Shown: positions 22,754-34,984 of the stretch, piece by piece
How the letters are laid out: each line of letters begins with the position of its first letter
Position numbering within the stretch: position 1 is the first letter of the stretch
NCBI GenBank assembly: GCA_030248295.1
Contig: JASANH010001389.1
Span: 248,001 to 312,000, forward strand
Reading direction: 5' to 3'
Length of the DNA stretch: 64,000 bases
Source of the DNA: Mesodorylaimus sp. YZB2_4
Taxonomy: Eukaryota; Nematoda; Enoplea; Dorylaimida; Dorylaimidae
Notes under the pieces: model-generated
What the model saw: the letters and a program-made list of their open reading frames with translations, nothing else
Database searches by the model: none
What the model was told of the DNA's origin: nothing
Made by a program: the position numbers and the translations under genes

Positions 22754-25631
22754 ATAAAAGCTAAAATGGTGCCGTAAGACATTTGGTGCGTATAAGGTTC
22801 AGTCAATGAAGGGTTGTAACTATTTTGATCGTGCTTATCGTTAGAGACGAGACGTTAGTTTTGACGTAACACTTTTGGGCTTTGATATTAGTTTCTTGAT
22901 TATGTGGCCGAATTTGAACACGTAGGATAAACACGGAATTTAGCGTTTTATGTAAGGCGTGGGCTGGTATATGATGAATAACGTTATAGTATATTGCTCG
23001 TTACAGTTGTAAAGAAAAGCTTGTCAGTATTTTTGGTGGAGGATCTGTAAGCAATGCTGTGATTTTTTACGCATGGTATTTTAGAGACGGGCTGCTATTT
23101 TTGGGCTCCTTGGTAAGCTATTTGAAAAATTTCCCACGCGAGTGACCGCTCAAGAAAACTTCCAAGGGCCAGTTGCGGGACTCTGGCAAAAGGCTCATGG
23201 ATTCAATAGCTGGCTTCATCTTTACAGACACCACACCAGATGGCTTGGGCGGGTGAAAAAACTTCACTAGTCACTCCCTCCAGTAACAGACACACGATCA
23301 GACGCATTACGCGGTGCGTCTACGAATCGAGTCGAGTCGACGGACTCATTATCAGATGCTGCAGCCAATTCTGTTTCAGACTTCACATGACATGCGCCTG
23401 AAATGTAAACATGGCCGACTTCGACGATCTGCGATAAGTGCGACAAATGTAAAAATTTGAAATAAATGGCCAACTTCCATTTAAAGTACGAGTAATCCGT
23501 AGGCGACATTAGGCCCCTTTCGGTTTCGAGGTCAAGGCGTATGCATTGTACAGTACAGTGTGCCATGCATGTTGCATGTCACGGTCGTTCTTGCATGTGT
23601 GCCATGCTACCCCGCTATACCACGCCCCGTCCGATAACGCGTGGTAACTCTGTTGCACAGAGAAGGTCGGGTCGCGATGCCCGGGCGAGCGAGTTTGAAA
23701 TCTAGGACTTTAAAAACCCACTAAAATGGTCTATTGATTTTATTCTAAAAATAAGCACTGATTTAGTTCATTAATGAACAGCGTTTCTCTTCTGTGCCCT
23801 TATCTCTACTGTACCTATATAAATCATCAGAATAGAGCGTCCATGGACTGGTCATAAGTCATTGCATTTACCCTCGGCGTGAACACACACTGTACAGCAG
23901 GTATCCCACACTACCCCTGGCTTTGGAGAAATTATTGAACCAAATGGGTCCTAGGAGGGGAACTAAATGACTACTTGTGGAACTGTATTTTGGTAAAAGA
24001 AACAATTGAATGACTGGTCGCAACCGAAATCACTAAAATAATGCGTATAGGCACCTACATAAAAATACTCTCTAGGGCGATTTTAAAAAACACTTTAAGG
24101 CCAGATCTGGGAAGAAGTAACAAGCGTGTGTTGGTTGAAAGCTTTGTGCTATAGAGTGGGTTCAGCTTGGTAACCCTTTCCATCAGCCAGCGATGTTGTT
24201 GGGTAGGAAAGAGCAAGACTGAGAGATGGTTAAGGCGTCTGCCTCTCACGCTGGGTGCGCACTTACAGGGGAGGGTTCGGCTCCCTCCTCGGTATAAAAA
24301 TGATTGTCAAATAAGCGTTCGTTAGCCCTCGAGTTCTCTGTATAGTGCTTGGCTATGGATAAAGTATGACACAATATGGCATGACATTACTCATACTTGC
24401 ATTTCTATTTCCAGCGATGTGCAGTGAATACAGTACCTACGTACCCGTGGAAAAGGTCTGTTAAATGGACCTACTGTATGAGCAGGTGCTTAGAACTACA
24501 AAAACCGGACCCTCTCCCAAAAAGGTCAAAATAAAAAATTCTTAGTGGTTACCAACAAATTGCTTCAATAAGGCGTCATCTCAAGGTTTGATGTACAGGG
24601 TGAATTAGATAGATGGCGGGCAGTCTGTCGCATGTTTGCTCTGCTAGAGATATTCGATTACCAGCCGCTTCCGCTACATGTCGAGCTTCTGTTCCAGGCG
24701 ACGTGTTATAATTTATCGTACGGAAATGTATAAAGCGTGACTGCAGCTGCACCCGAATGGATCGACCGCTCATTTACCAAGTGCAGAATGCACGTAAGAT
24801 AGCAAGCAAATAGTCTGGATTGACTTTACGTAGACATAAACATACTAAAGTGATCATACCTAAGTTTGAGCGATGATTTTTCACAATTGCTGTTTGCTGT
24901 GTAACAACAAACAAGTTTAAAAGCAAGACAAAAGTTACAATTCTTTGAAAACCTTCTCGATTTATCGACCATCGCAAACGTCGTGGCGCGTTGTGCTTCA
25001 TTAACAGCCACTGCTGCTAAAATGCATGACCAGGACAACTAGCGTCAGGGTTTAGGATTTACATTTTTTGTTCTCTGGGTTCAGGCAGAGCATTAAAAAT
25101 TTGATGATGCGCCCCTTAGCGCGCAAGTAACACAAGATCTGTGTATGGTGTCTCACTATCACTTTGGCCTATGAGAAACTAAACTAATTGAGAAAATTGG
25201 TATCGTCAGAATAGGCCAAGTCCAAGCCATCACCTTGTGTCGATGTTCTCCAGAGAGATGAATTCCTTTTACAATTAATGAAAGCTTTCTGAGACTTTAA
25301 CTACAATATTATGCAAACGATAGGCATGTCTCCCCAAGGCACGAATATCAAGATTTATCAATCTCATGCAACTCTCTATGATCGTCTTTAGAGAGTATTG
25401 CTTACTTGTTATTAGAATGTGGCAGGAACCCCAGGGAAATCCCGTCACTGCCTTGTGCCTGCGTCCACGTTTTCTCATGATCGCAGGAAAATGCTAATTT
25501 TGTTCGCTGTTCTTTCTTCATCTCTCGCAACCACTCCCTCAGTGGTCACTTACAGCAGACGATCACTGGGACGCGCTAACAACCGCACCAAAATTTTTCA
25601 TTATCTTTTATTTCGAGTCTATTCTCCGAAC
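22754..25631. other. Intergenic, contains one SINE
   Basis: No coding region is supported. One family-A SINE copy lies at 24213-24387. Short frames on both strands have no family features. Several TACTGTA/TACAGTA words occur (23549, 23805, 24433, 24472). Confidence 0.5.
24213..24387 (+). repeat. tRNA-derived SINE (family A), copy 1
   Basis: The head GGTTAAGGCGTCTGCCTCTC, then TGGGTGCGCACTTACAGG, then GGGTTCGGCTCCC (B box-like) resembles a tRNA with a long variable arm (Ser/Leu type). The tail CTATGGATAAAGTATGAC ends in imperfect ATGAC units. It matches 50115-50284 closely. Copy 1 has lost the first bases of the A box. Confidence 0.85.
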
Positions 25632-26649
25632 ATGGACAACGTAACAATCACTACTAACCTCACTTCATTTCCCTTAACACAAACTGAATTATGGGTTCAG
25701 TTGATCGTATTTTACCTTGCCATAAATGGAGTCGGGTCCGCTCTTTGCAATATTTTTATTTTTCTGGTCATAGTTATTAGAAGGAAAAAAATGAGCACAC
25801 GATTTTTTGTGATCGTGGCCTTCTTGGCATTAACCCGATCAGCAGAAGGTGTTCAAATCATTTTTGTAAGCTGTTACAGAATTCTAAGACTTTTAGGACT
25901 GGCTGCGACTGTACTAAATACATAGATTTACTTGCTATATGCTGCATTTCGTACTCTATTTTGGCAGCACGCTTGAAATGGCTCTTTTGATAGCTCTCGT
26001 TGTCGATCGAGTGATGGCTATTTCGGCTAGTAATCGATATCGGCTGTTGACAGTTAAACAAGCCGTCCGTATGTGCGTTGTCCTATCGATTCTTGTGATC
26101 ATTTTCAAGGTCATATTGTCCTGCGCTACTGATTTCAGCTTGGGCACACACGTGGCTTGTATGAACATGTACAGTCCTTCGGGTGCACCGTTTAATCTAT
26201 ATGCCCGAAATATCGATTTTTCTCTCGTTGTCCTTCTCTTATTCATTTATTTGGGACTAATGATGGACCTACGGCGTCGAGCCGAAAAAACGACCACGTC
26301 TGATGAGGTAAAAGCGGATTTGAAGCGAAGAACCAAAGTTATGCCAGCCATCAGGAATCTGGTTCTGCTACACTGCGCGTTCACATTGACGGCTAGATTT
26401 GCGGGTGTTCTGAGCACAATGGCCTTTTTTAAGGCACAATCGGATCGCATAATTGCTTATCAGGGCATGATGATATGCTGCGATAATTTAGTCAGTGGTT
26501 TAGCACTGGTCGTTGGAAATGAGGATTTGAGGGTAGTCATGAAAACGTGGCTTTTTGGGAAAAAAGTTAGCACAATGGCTTTAAATGCTACCAATGCTAC
26601 AAAAAGAGTCAATCGTTTAGAAGGTGTCAATACTGTCTATCCTCTTTGA
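25632..26649 (+). pseudogene. Nematode rhodopsin-like (class A) GPCR, apparent frame break
   Basis: Exon 1 (25632-25865) encodes a short glycosylatable N-terminus (NVT, NLT), TM1 and TM2, and ends at a good donor GTAAGC. The downstream exon (from about 25926) encodes TM3 ending in the DRVMAI motif (position of DRY), TM4, TM5, a basic third loop, TM6, TM7 and a short tail to TGA at 26649. It resembles nematode chemoreceptor-like or peptide-receptor-like rhodopsin families; I cannot assign the family. Exon 1 ends in phase 0, but the only acceptor before TM3 (ACATAG at 25920-25925) gives a phase mismatch. Either one base is lost or mis-sequenced or the copy is a pseudogene. AATAAA follows near 26742. 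Confidence 0.7.
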
Positions 26650-26857
26650 AGACAAGCAAGCTGTAATCGAATTGGGACACACTGTTTAGTTACCAATTAT
26701 ATAAACCCCAAAAATTGCGTTTTGTTTGTTAAGTAAAAGTTGAATAAAGACGGGAAATAAATAATTGCTTAGGCCGGGCATGTACTGCATAGTCCACACA
26801 TCACATAAAAAGGTTCACATGTCACGACAGCTCTAGTTAGTTGCTGATATGGCTTCA

Positions 26858-27503
26858 CTAATCCTTGCTCTCATCACGATAGCTATCTTCGGCGCCGCGC
26901 GATGCTGGCTCCTTGATATTGGCTTGCGTTCTTTCGACGACCACATTGGACTCGAGCTTGGCACAAATTTCAGCTTTGCTCACTTCGAAATTGACAAGCA
27001 TATGCACAGGATCGGGCGTCTTTACCATTTCACAAGCTTCGCATGACAAAACGTCGGCATTTTGCTTTTCGAATTGAACAGGCGAAAAGGTAGCCGGGTC
27101 GAAGGCTAGAGGGGCGTTGAAGCTGTCGCTCATAATTGAAACTTCCGGGACTTCTGGGACGTACTCTATACACAGGCGAATGGTCCTGAAAAGAAACCGG
27201 CGATAAAGCAGTAAAGAATGGAATATTGGGTTTGTGATCATCAATATTCAATGCGATGCAAGGACAGGATTTACACACACCAGGAACCAGAAGAATGACT
27301 GCCTTTATACGCATGAACGCCTCATCATTTAACTCGTCCAGCTCATACGGGGAACAGTTTGTAATGACACTGCTTTTTAAAACCGCGAATAAGCTGATGC
27401 TTTTCTTGTCGTTCTCTGAGGCGTTTCTCCTTCTGCTAAGCTGGGTCAACCAAGATGTGCTGACATGATTATCCTTACTCGCAAAGCGATGCTCCAGAAT
27501 CAT
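26858..27503 (-). CDS. Unrecognised protein, tentative two-exon model
   Basis: The model joins 27503-27277 to 27185-26858 in phase (184 residues): ATG at 27503, donor GTGTAA, acceptor TTTTCAG. The second exon contains LSCEACEMV and an acidic tail. Another reading is possible: the same acceptor joined in a different phase to a basic segment rich in Lys/Arg/Glu between 27430 and 27345 gives a different product. I do not recognise either. The main support is the acceptor and open frame of the 3' exon. Confidence 0.3.
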
Positions 27504-28584
27504 AATCTCCTCATACGTCTCTCAAAGCCTGGTTACATCGGTGATGGCTAAGCAAGTAGCTATGCGTTTTGCACTTTCCTCTTTCAAGTAAAACGCCCTG
27601 TTAATAGTCCTTCTGTTTACAAAAGGTTTTATGAGGTTCTAGACGAAATCCAATTCTGACATTCCAGACACTTTTGAAAACATTTTGCGTTTTCTGACGA
27701 GTAAACATTTTATAATGTCATGTCCTCCTGCTACGGTCAAGAATCAATCCTGCGGCCTGGCAAGCCCCATTCTAACGCAGGGCTCCTTGCCAAGCTAAAA
27801 AATTGAATGGAAACCAAACCAAATCATGCCACTTCACATTTCCGCTTTCACGTTCACATCTCCTGAACCTCAAATGCACCACGTAGTACAGGCGAATGCA
27901 CGTGGGAGCACGTTCTCTCCAATTTGTGACCTTCACGTCACACCGACGACGCGCGATTTTCTATCAAGCAACGTTTTTCATTCAGAATCGAAAATCGAAC
28001 CAAAAGCAAAAAGTTATTTTCCTTCTTTTTTCACTTGCAACTTCGCAAACGTTGGCAAAATATTTTGACCAGTGAGCATTGAAACCACGCTAACGACTTC
28101 TCACTCTCATGCTCATCCTTTCCCTCCGTCGATTCTTAACGAATGTTACAAAAAAATGGCTGCAATCAAGCACCACGCTCGGCTGAATCGAGTCAGTTGG
28201 GCAGAGGGCGTATTCTTGGCCCCCGATTGACGTAAAACCGTCGAGCATAAGAGCCAAAAAATCATTACCAACCTACTCCATCAAACAAGACCAACTAATC
28301 ACTTTGAGTCTTGACACTCGGCGAAAAGGCCAATGCCCATAAATAAGCAACGAAAAGCTGGTCATTCGAGCGAGTCTCCTTAAGCTTTCCTTTATTTCCA
28401 TAAACGTCTAACTTTCTATCCTGCGCCAACTACATTGATACGCCCCCTCCCCATACCCCCCCCCCCCCATGTTTTGAGAAAGCGCATAAGCGCATTTGCA
28501 CAAATCGAGAAACCGAGTCAGTCCTGAGAAAGGACAGGATTTTGGGCGGTGTGACTTTTGTGACTATCGCTATCGTTAGTGAGT
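27504..28584. other. Intergenic gap
   Basis: No gene seen. Contains a poly-C tract near 28457-28469. Confidence 0.5.
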
Positions 28585-29873
28585 ATGTCAAGTGAGAACA
28601 AAGTTTTGGAGGGCAAGGTCGGTGATATGAAGATGGGAAAAGAAGGTGGCGAGTCATTTTTTCAACGCTTTGTAATGAGGACGAAACCAATGCGCAAATC
28701 GCGGTCAACCTTGTCCTCGCAAGTCACTAATCCGCGACCAGGACTGCTGACAACCTTATTTGGAAATCCCATGCAGATTTTTAAGAGGAAACAGGTAAGA
28801 TACACGCCGGCTACAAAAGGTACTGAGGAGGCTAGAATGCTAGCTAAGGATAAGCCCAAGTAGAAGCGGTGGTAGAGCCTGCAGAACCCGAGTAGAACCA
28901 AGTTGCTATCACAAGTACGTAGATCTCATATATAAAGATGCCGCGACGAAACGAGAAGCCTGCCAACTCGGGCTGTTTGGTCGGCAAAAGCGAAAAATGT
29001 TCTTTTTCCTCTTTTTCAAGGTATTTCTGAACGATGTTGTTTGTCAGATATTGAATCCGCATTGCGTAGCCTGAAGAACGCCGTCAGCTGCTTGATTTTT
29101 AATAAGATTTAGTTATAATAAGCACTTACTTGTTGATGTGCAAATTTTAACGCCAACACATAAATTTGGATGCAGAGGCTAAGATGTTCATGTAGACTGA
29201 ATGATTAAGGGCAGGCTACTGGGAATCTGGAGTAGTGGGACTTTGTGCGATCCTGGACAGCCCGGCGTTTTCTTCCAGATATGACAAGACAATACTGTGT
29301 GGTATTGCTTTTCAGCAAGTCTCTCACACCCTACCAGCTCCAATGATGCGGCAAACATCGTATGCTTTGGTCGGAACCAGTCACTTCGAAGAAGGACATG
29401 ATTTCGAAGTATGCGATGAGCTCGTATCGGTCGCATCATCATCGCCGTCCCAAGCCATGATTGGCAATGGAACCAGCGGAGGCAAAAATTTCTATCGCCC
29501 ACCACGGAGCTATCATCAACGCGCTTGCGTGATCAGCACGCACAACGATGGGTTAACCGATATTCCCAAACATGCGCTAAAGACGGAAGTTCGAGTTCTG
29601 TCAGCACCTGCCAGACAGTCATCTAAGTCCATTCGACACCCGCCAACGCCTCCAAAACCAGCAAAGAAATCCTCGTCAGTGACGCCCCCTGCTTCGGCAA
29701 CAAGAGTACTCTCAAATGGATTTGCAGGACCACCGACAAGAAAGATATCTGCACCAGCGGGTCCACCAACAAGAGCTGTCCACCATGCAGCAATCACAAA
29801 GAAGACCTCGATTGCTGGAACGGCTCCAGCCAGAAGAGAGCTGAGAGCTAAAGTGGACAGCTGCAAGAAATAA
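28585..29873 (+). CDS. Basic Pro/Ser-rich protein of unknown function
   Basis: Two-exon model: 28585-28794 (donor GTAAGA) and 29316-29873 (acceptor TTTTCAG), both phase 0, giving 255 residues. Exon 1 is Lys/Arg-rich (GKEGGESFFQRF, KPMRKSRS). Exon 2 has an acidic patch, then a Pro/Ala/Lys-rich C-terminus with RHPPTPPKPAKK, which looks like an SH3 ligand (inference). No signal peptide, TM segment or catalytic motif is seen. The long open frame and matching phase are the evidence; the 521-bp intron is longer than is typical here. I do not recognise the family. Confidence 0.45.
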
Positions 29874-30645
29874 TAGGAAGGCGCATTTGAAGGGGTATGC
29901 GCAATACATTCATGTTGTATACAGTCTGTTTACCATATGGCGCATCAAGGTATCGTCTATTACGAGTATGCATGACATTTATTTTCTACGGGGCTGACAA
30001 AATGATAAGTGCGATGTTTACGAGTACGTCTAGTTGGACTCGTACGTAATGCTGTTGACGAGCTTTACTGAGTCCACTGGTGTGCAGTACTGTACATAGA
30101 ATGCGCTGCACTTCTCAAACACTGTATTGCGACTGTATTCAAGCACGTGAGATTTGGGACCTGACGGCACAGACACCAGTGAAATATGTCATACCGATCT
30201 AGACCGCTGACGGAGTTCCGTAGAAGACCGCACCATCAACCCAAGGTCTTTTTCTTACCCTCATTCACATGGCCGTGGCGGTGATGTAACTGTCAAAGCG
30301 TGCACTTGCCGACTGACCCATCCTTCGTGTTTACCTGGTCTCACCTGCCAATCCAAAGCGGCTTCAGAAATGGCAATATTTTTCCTGGCTGTGTTTGTAT
30401 TTTATTTTAGTTTTGTAATTTTAGTTTAGTTTAGTTTGTATCCTTGAAGTTATGAGAAAGGCCACAGAAAGTAGGTCAGTGTATTACTTCCAGCAGGACA
30501 GTTCGAGTTCTTCGTATTCTCTGAACTTGCGCCCCGCATTGCAACTTTTCGGAGCCCTTTTACTCGCCTTTGATCGTCTGAGCAAGTTTGACAGGTTTGC
30601 AAAGTTTCTCCACCGTCACTCGCTCAAGTGTGTGTTGCGGGGACA
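29874..30645. other. Intergenic gap upstream of collagen
   Basis: No gene seen. A TTTTAGTTTAGTTTAG-type T-rich run near 30410-30435 precedes the collagen gene. Confidence 0.45.
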
Positions 30646-32157
30646 ATGTATGAGAAAAATGGTCAGTGCAGCCTAGCATCGGCTCATATTCGCAAAGCAA
30701 GAATAGCAGCTGCGATAGCCGCTGTCTTAGGTGTGGTCAGCTTCACAGTCAGCTTTGCCATGACATCGCTCATATTTTCTGAAACGAGTACCGTTTCGAA
30801 AGAGTTAGATGACGAAATGGCTGAATTCGAGGTAAGCTAATCTGCACCATGTCTGATAAGAGAGCACTGTGGCATCCGTTTCCTTTTAGCTGCTCTCAAA
30901 AAACATCTGGAAAGACGCGGCCAGTCTAACTCCGCATCTACTTCAGCAAAGACAAACCTTAGATGGAGGGTTCGGCTTGGGAGTGGATGCCGAGGGTAGC
31001 GGAGTTCAAGCCCTCATTAGGTCACGGGCCTTTGCTCCCAACCTGAATATTAAGAGATCCTTATTTGGGACTGAAACCAGGGAAGCAGTATCACAAGAGA
31101 AGGGTGCCTTTGCGTTCAGCGATACCCAGCCGATTCATGACGCATGCAGTAAGGAGACTATTTATGGCGAGCGCTGGAAACATGATGAGAACGCTAATTT
31201 TAGACTGTGGGTCAGTAGCTACCTGTCCTCCAGGACCTATCGGACCTCCAGGGCCACCCGGGGAGTCTGGATTAGACGGTATACCAGGTGTTGATGGCAA
31301 ACCAGGCTTCGACGCCAAGTACACAGAATCGAACGGAGGAGATGGAAAGTGTCAAGTATGTCTGGATGGGCCACCTGGCTATCCAGGCCCAACGGGCCCA
31401 CCAGGTGAGCCTGAAAAATTGTCTAACCTGAAGTCGCTACACAACCCGAAACATTATAGGGCCAACGGGTATGAAAGGTGCCAATGGACATTCAGGCATT
31501 GACGGCAGTGACGGTCAACCAGGGCCGCCAGGTCCTCCAGGTCCTTCAGGCATCCCTGGTAGTCAAGGAAATTCAGGAGCCAAGGGACCTCGGGGCAAGC
31601 CGGTGAACCAGATCAAAGGCTTCAAGGGACCTAAAGGACCTCCAGGCCCAGTTGGGCGAGCTGGTGCTCAAGGACTGCAAGGCGCAAATGGCTTACCAGC
31701 TCGCAGAGGATATTATGGACCAGTTGGACCAGCGGGCCCCCCTGGTTCTCCCGGAATAAAGGGGGACCCTGGAAAAGAAGGGGACCATGGGGAGGCAGCT
31801 GCCGATGCCGGTTACTGTCCTTGTCCAGCCAGAAGACCAAGACCTCTGCCTTCCATTGATCCTGTCCCAAGCTCAATGAACTCGGCCACTCCAAACAGGC
31901 GTGCCGTTCCTCTTGTTGTTGTCGATAACGCTGGCTCCATTACGCAATCAAGCAAGCAAGCAATTGCGAGTGCACCCACCTCTGTGATCTCCGCGGTTGA
32001 GCTGCCTTCTGACAATGAATCGAAGCTTGTATATGCCACTGCTCCCCTGACGCAACCTCAGCAAGTGGAAGAAGCGTCAACAGTACGCGGCTACTCAAGA
32101 TCAGATCAAGCAGAGCCTAATGACGACGATTTAAAAGTCTGGTATAGGGCTAGATAG
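30646..32157 (+). CDS. Nematode cuticle collagen with long non-collagenous C-terminal tail
   Basis: Predicted 447-residue secreted structural collagen. Exons are 30646-30831, 30890-31148, 31204-31404 and 31460-32157, all in phase with introns of 53-58 nt. The N-terminus has one hydrophobic segment ([20 protein letters not shown]) in the Col_cuticle_N arrangement, then [13 protein letters not shown]. Gly-X-Y starts after a CNCG...CPPGP junction created exactly at the second intron, runs with short interruptions, and is closed by YCPCP. Unlike most cuticle collagens, about 115 residues follow the last Cys pair: a Ser/Thr/Val-rich, non-collagenous and partly acidic tail. Cys pairs flanking the triple helix are those used for trimer cross-links in the family. 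AATAAA follows at about 32220. Confidence 0.9.
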
Positions 32158-32650
32158 CTGCGTTAGAACTGATGTACGTGCTGATCTACATTTTACTGAC
32201 TGGTACGCGCTCATAAAAATGAATAAACTCTTTCTTCAAACTGCTGTTAGGTCATTTTTTAGATTTTAACCCGTGTCAGGCTTCTTGGTCTTGCCATCAA
32301 GTGTGTTCATGTGCTTGTTCCTTCGTACCCTACTAGGGCACATCGCGCCGACTACAGGCTTCATTTTTAAACAATTCATCGAGCACAAGGTCAGGGTCAG
32401 GAGAATGCACACAAAAGCACGAGCACATCACCGTGGTCACTCACGGTTGCTTTTGTTCTTCATCTGGGCGTAAATGCCGAACAGCACCAAAAGAGATAGA
32501 CTCGTCTGCGAGGGATAGAAAGGGACATGGACACAGGAAGTGTTTTATAGTTGGGGGTATTTACATATTTTAGTTTCTAAGTATTTACCCGCATTGTGGC
32601 CTGGCCGATTTACTATCACATATATTAAATAAGAGCTCATACACTATAAC

Positions 32651-32722
32651 CTGTTTTCTTTGGGAATATACACGCCTGCCGCGTTAAAGAATAGTCCGCG
32701 TGTACATTCCCAAAGAAAACAG
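32651..32722. other. 72-nt near-perfect hairpin
   Basis: Arm CTGTTTTCTTTGGGAATATA plus CACG (32651-32674) pairs with 32699-32722 with one mismatch, around a 24-nt loop. Size and shape resemble a miRNA precursor or a tiny MITE. No coding potential. Confidence 0.6.
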
Positions 32723-32892
32723 ATAATACGCTCGCCTGTTTAAGGAACAGCCATGCTCCGATCAGGGTCCTTTCGTGTTCATTGACCCCTGCCTTGGTCC
32801 AGCCATAAAACAGTGCTTTCAACAAAAACGTTATTCCCTAGCTGTCAAACCTTATCCCCAAGGCTGTGCGGGGATCAGCATGTACAGTAGCG

Positions 32893-33000
32893 CCTTTTCC
32901 CACTAGGAGCACCTCCAAGTGGAAAGGGCTATGGCGGATGGGCTGTAACCCCGTCTCCCCACTCAGAGCACCTCGACGGTACCAGATGAGTCATCCACAT
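32893..33000. repeat. SINE family B body fragment
   Basis: CACTAGGAGCACCTCCA and GAGCACCTCGACGGTACCAG match the segments at 21937-21953 and 22060-22080 in the same orientation. The tRNA-like head is missing. Confidence 0.65.
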
Positions 33001-33105
33001 CACCACCTCCAGTTTGCACTCGACCAAGATGACACCAACTCGAGCACACATGACAAGCGATCACTCATTCGTCAAGACATCACATGGCGGCTGATCACAC
33101 TCTTC

Positions 33106-34265
33106 CTAGCACCTGTTGTCGTAGGGCACCATCTGCGTCTGCTCGTGGTACTGACCGCCCTCCTCCCAATCCAGCTTGGCGTCGTGCCCGTAGCCTTTGC
33201 GTTCGAAGATGCGCGTGAGGATGCCGTGGATGTGGTCGTAGTCGGGGTCGCTCTCGTACTGCAGCGTCGACAGGTGCGCCACGATGTCCTTGTACTCCTT
33301 GGGGCCCGAACGGATCAGCTTGCCCGGATCACGATTCAGCTTGTCCTTGGCGATGGCGAAATTCTTCAACTTCTCGTAGATGTCAGCTCCCTCCTGAAAC
33401 GCAGACTGTTATCCCTTAGTCTGTCCTGAGACAAATCACAACTTACGATGGGCGGCCAGGGCAGCGATCCGCACGTCAAATCGATCACCTTGTAGAACCA
33501 GGCCCACATATCGTCGCATCGCCCTTGCTCCAGCTGCTTCAACGCGTTCACCGAAGCGTATTTGAGGTTCCCACGGAACGGCGCCGATTCTCGCGGTCGG
33601 TAGGGCACGCCTTTGGGACTCCGCCACTCGCGCACCATGCCCAGATCCAGCACGAACACCCGCCTCGTGTCCGGTGGTCGACCGATGGCGAAGTTTTCAG
33701 GTTTCACGTCCCGATGCAGGTACCTAAACGGACCTCCCCGTGCGGGCCTATATAACAAGGTCATCCCCGCACAGCCACTCACCCGCAGTCGTGCAGCTCT
33801 CGCATTCCTTGCAGCGTCTCCAGGGCGCAGTGCAGAGCAGTTCGCAACGAGAATCGGCCGCCGGCGCTCTCTGGCAGGTTCTCACGAAGCTTCTCGAGAT
33901 TCTGCCCGACCATGGCCATGCACAGGAACACGTAGTCGCCATTCGGACTCCGACCGCAGTCGAGGAAGTCAGTCGAGTGGGTGGCTCCCGCCTTGGTTAA
34001 CTTTCGCATCACCAGCACTTCCCACTTCAGGATGTGGACGGGTGCATCGACGTGTTCCACCTGAAACAGACCTTCCCTACTCGCAGCCCCTAGAAGACCC
34101 AGGCTGGCTCACCTTGCAGGCCCCCGCTCCGCCGTTTCGCTTGTCTTTCACTTCGTAGACAGCACCGAAGGCGCCCTGGCCGAGCTTCTTGACAACTCCC
34201 CAACGGCCCTCGAGGACGTCGCCCACTTTCGGATGCCAACCTTCGGGAGGACGCTTTGTCGTCAT
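33106..34265 (-). CDS. TTBK-like (CK1-group) protein kinase 2
   Basis: Predicted 331-residue kinase, paralogue of the one at 8.0-9.3 kb. Minus-strand exons are 34265-34113, 34060-33783, 33723-33447 and 33393-33106. Junctions fall at the same three domain positions and phases as in kinase 1 (after the ATP-binding Lys; inside the Gly before YLHRD; after the LPW motif). Glycine loop 29-37, Lys 51, catalytic loop HRDVKPEN 147-154. The metal-binding motif is DLG (170-172) where kinase 1 has DFG; DLG occurs in active kinases of several families. A WRSPKG insert-like segment follows. It is probably active, substrate unknown. The ATG at 34265 is preferred; the frame further up offers only GTG. Confidence 0.87.
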
Positions 34266-34984
34266 CTTACACTCACGCCGGCCCACTCGTTCCCACGACT
34301 GCGATCCACGCGGTCAACAGATCGAATGAACTCGCAGTGGAGGCCACGGTTGATACTGCTCGAAGTGTAAAGTGCGTATATGCGTGCTTTCTTTACACTA
34401 CGTATACATGCCATGGGGCCCAGTATCTTGGTCGTGAGTGGTGGTATTTTTGTGTCCATGTCCGCAATCAGCTTTCGTTGTCAGGCCATTGACACATTTC
34501 AACCAGTGCTTGAGTCGACCGAAATCTTGGCGAATCAAAACTGGCCTGTCATCGTGGCACTTCTCTTACCCGCGCATACTCACGTCAGCCAAAACACAAC
34601 AATTTTGTGATTTGTTGGTTGATGAAGTAACGACTACAGTATCTGACAATCATAACCTGGGCACCACAGCACTTACAACCAGTGACTCGCAGGTTGTCTG
34701 CATGTGAAAAAACCGCAGCATCGAATGCGTCTTCGATATGGGCAAGTCAAAATAGTGTATTTTTCTGTGGTTGGCAGTCTTTCTTTCGACCACTGGCGAA
34801 GGAGCTTACAGTCATAGTACAAAAAGTAATAACTATACAGGCTTGCCGCGAAAGACCATGCCCAACGCTGTTTCGGGAAATTATGATGGGCTTCTAGAAA
34901 AACCAGGACCAGGTGCTGTCACTTTCGGTGCCATGTTCATGATGCAACGTGACAGACCAGTTTGGGTGTCTGGATACTTTGGAC

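Larger units (their letters stand above)
32158..33105. other. Intergenic gap with hairpin and SINE fragment
   Basis: No gene seen. It contains a near-perfect 24-bp-arm hairpin (32651-32722) and a family-B SINE body fragment (32893-33000). Confidence 0.5.

Noticed and set aside
24213-24295. tRNA gene candidate (also 50115-50197)
   Set aside because: A and B boxes are present but the acceptor stem does not pair and the sequence continues into a shared SINE body and ATGAC tail.
33525-34158. Plus-strand ORFs up to 181 codons opposite kinase 2
   Set aside because: Antisense shadows of a GC-rich kinase gene whose minus-strand exons carry all kinase motifs.
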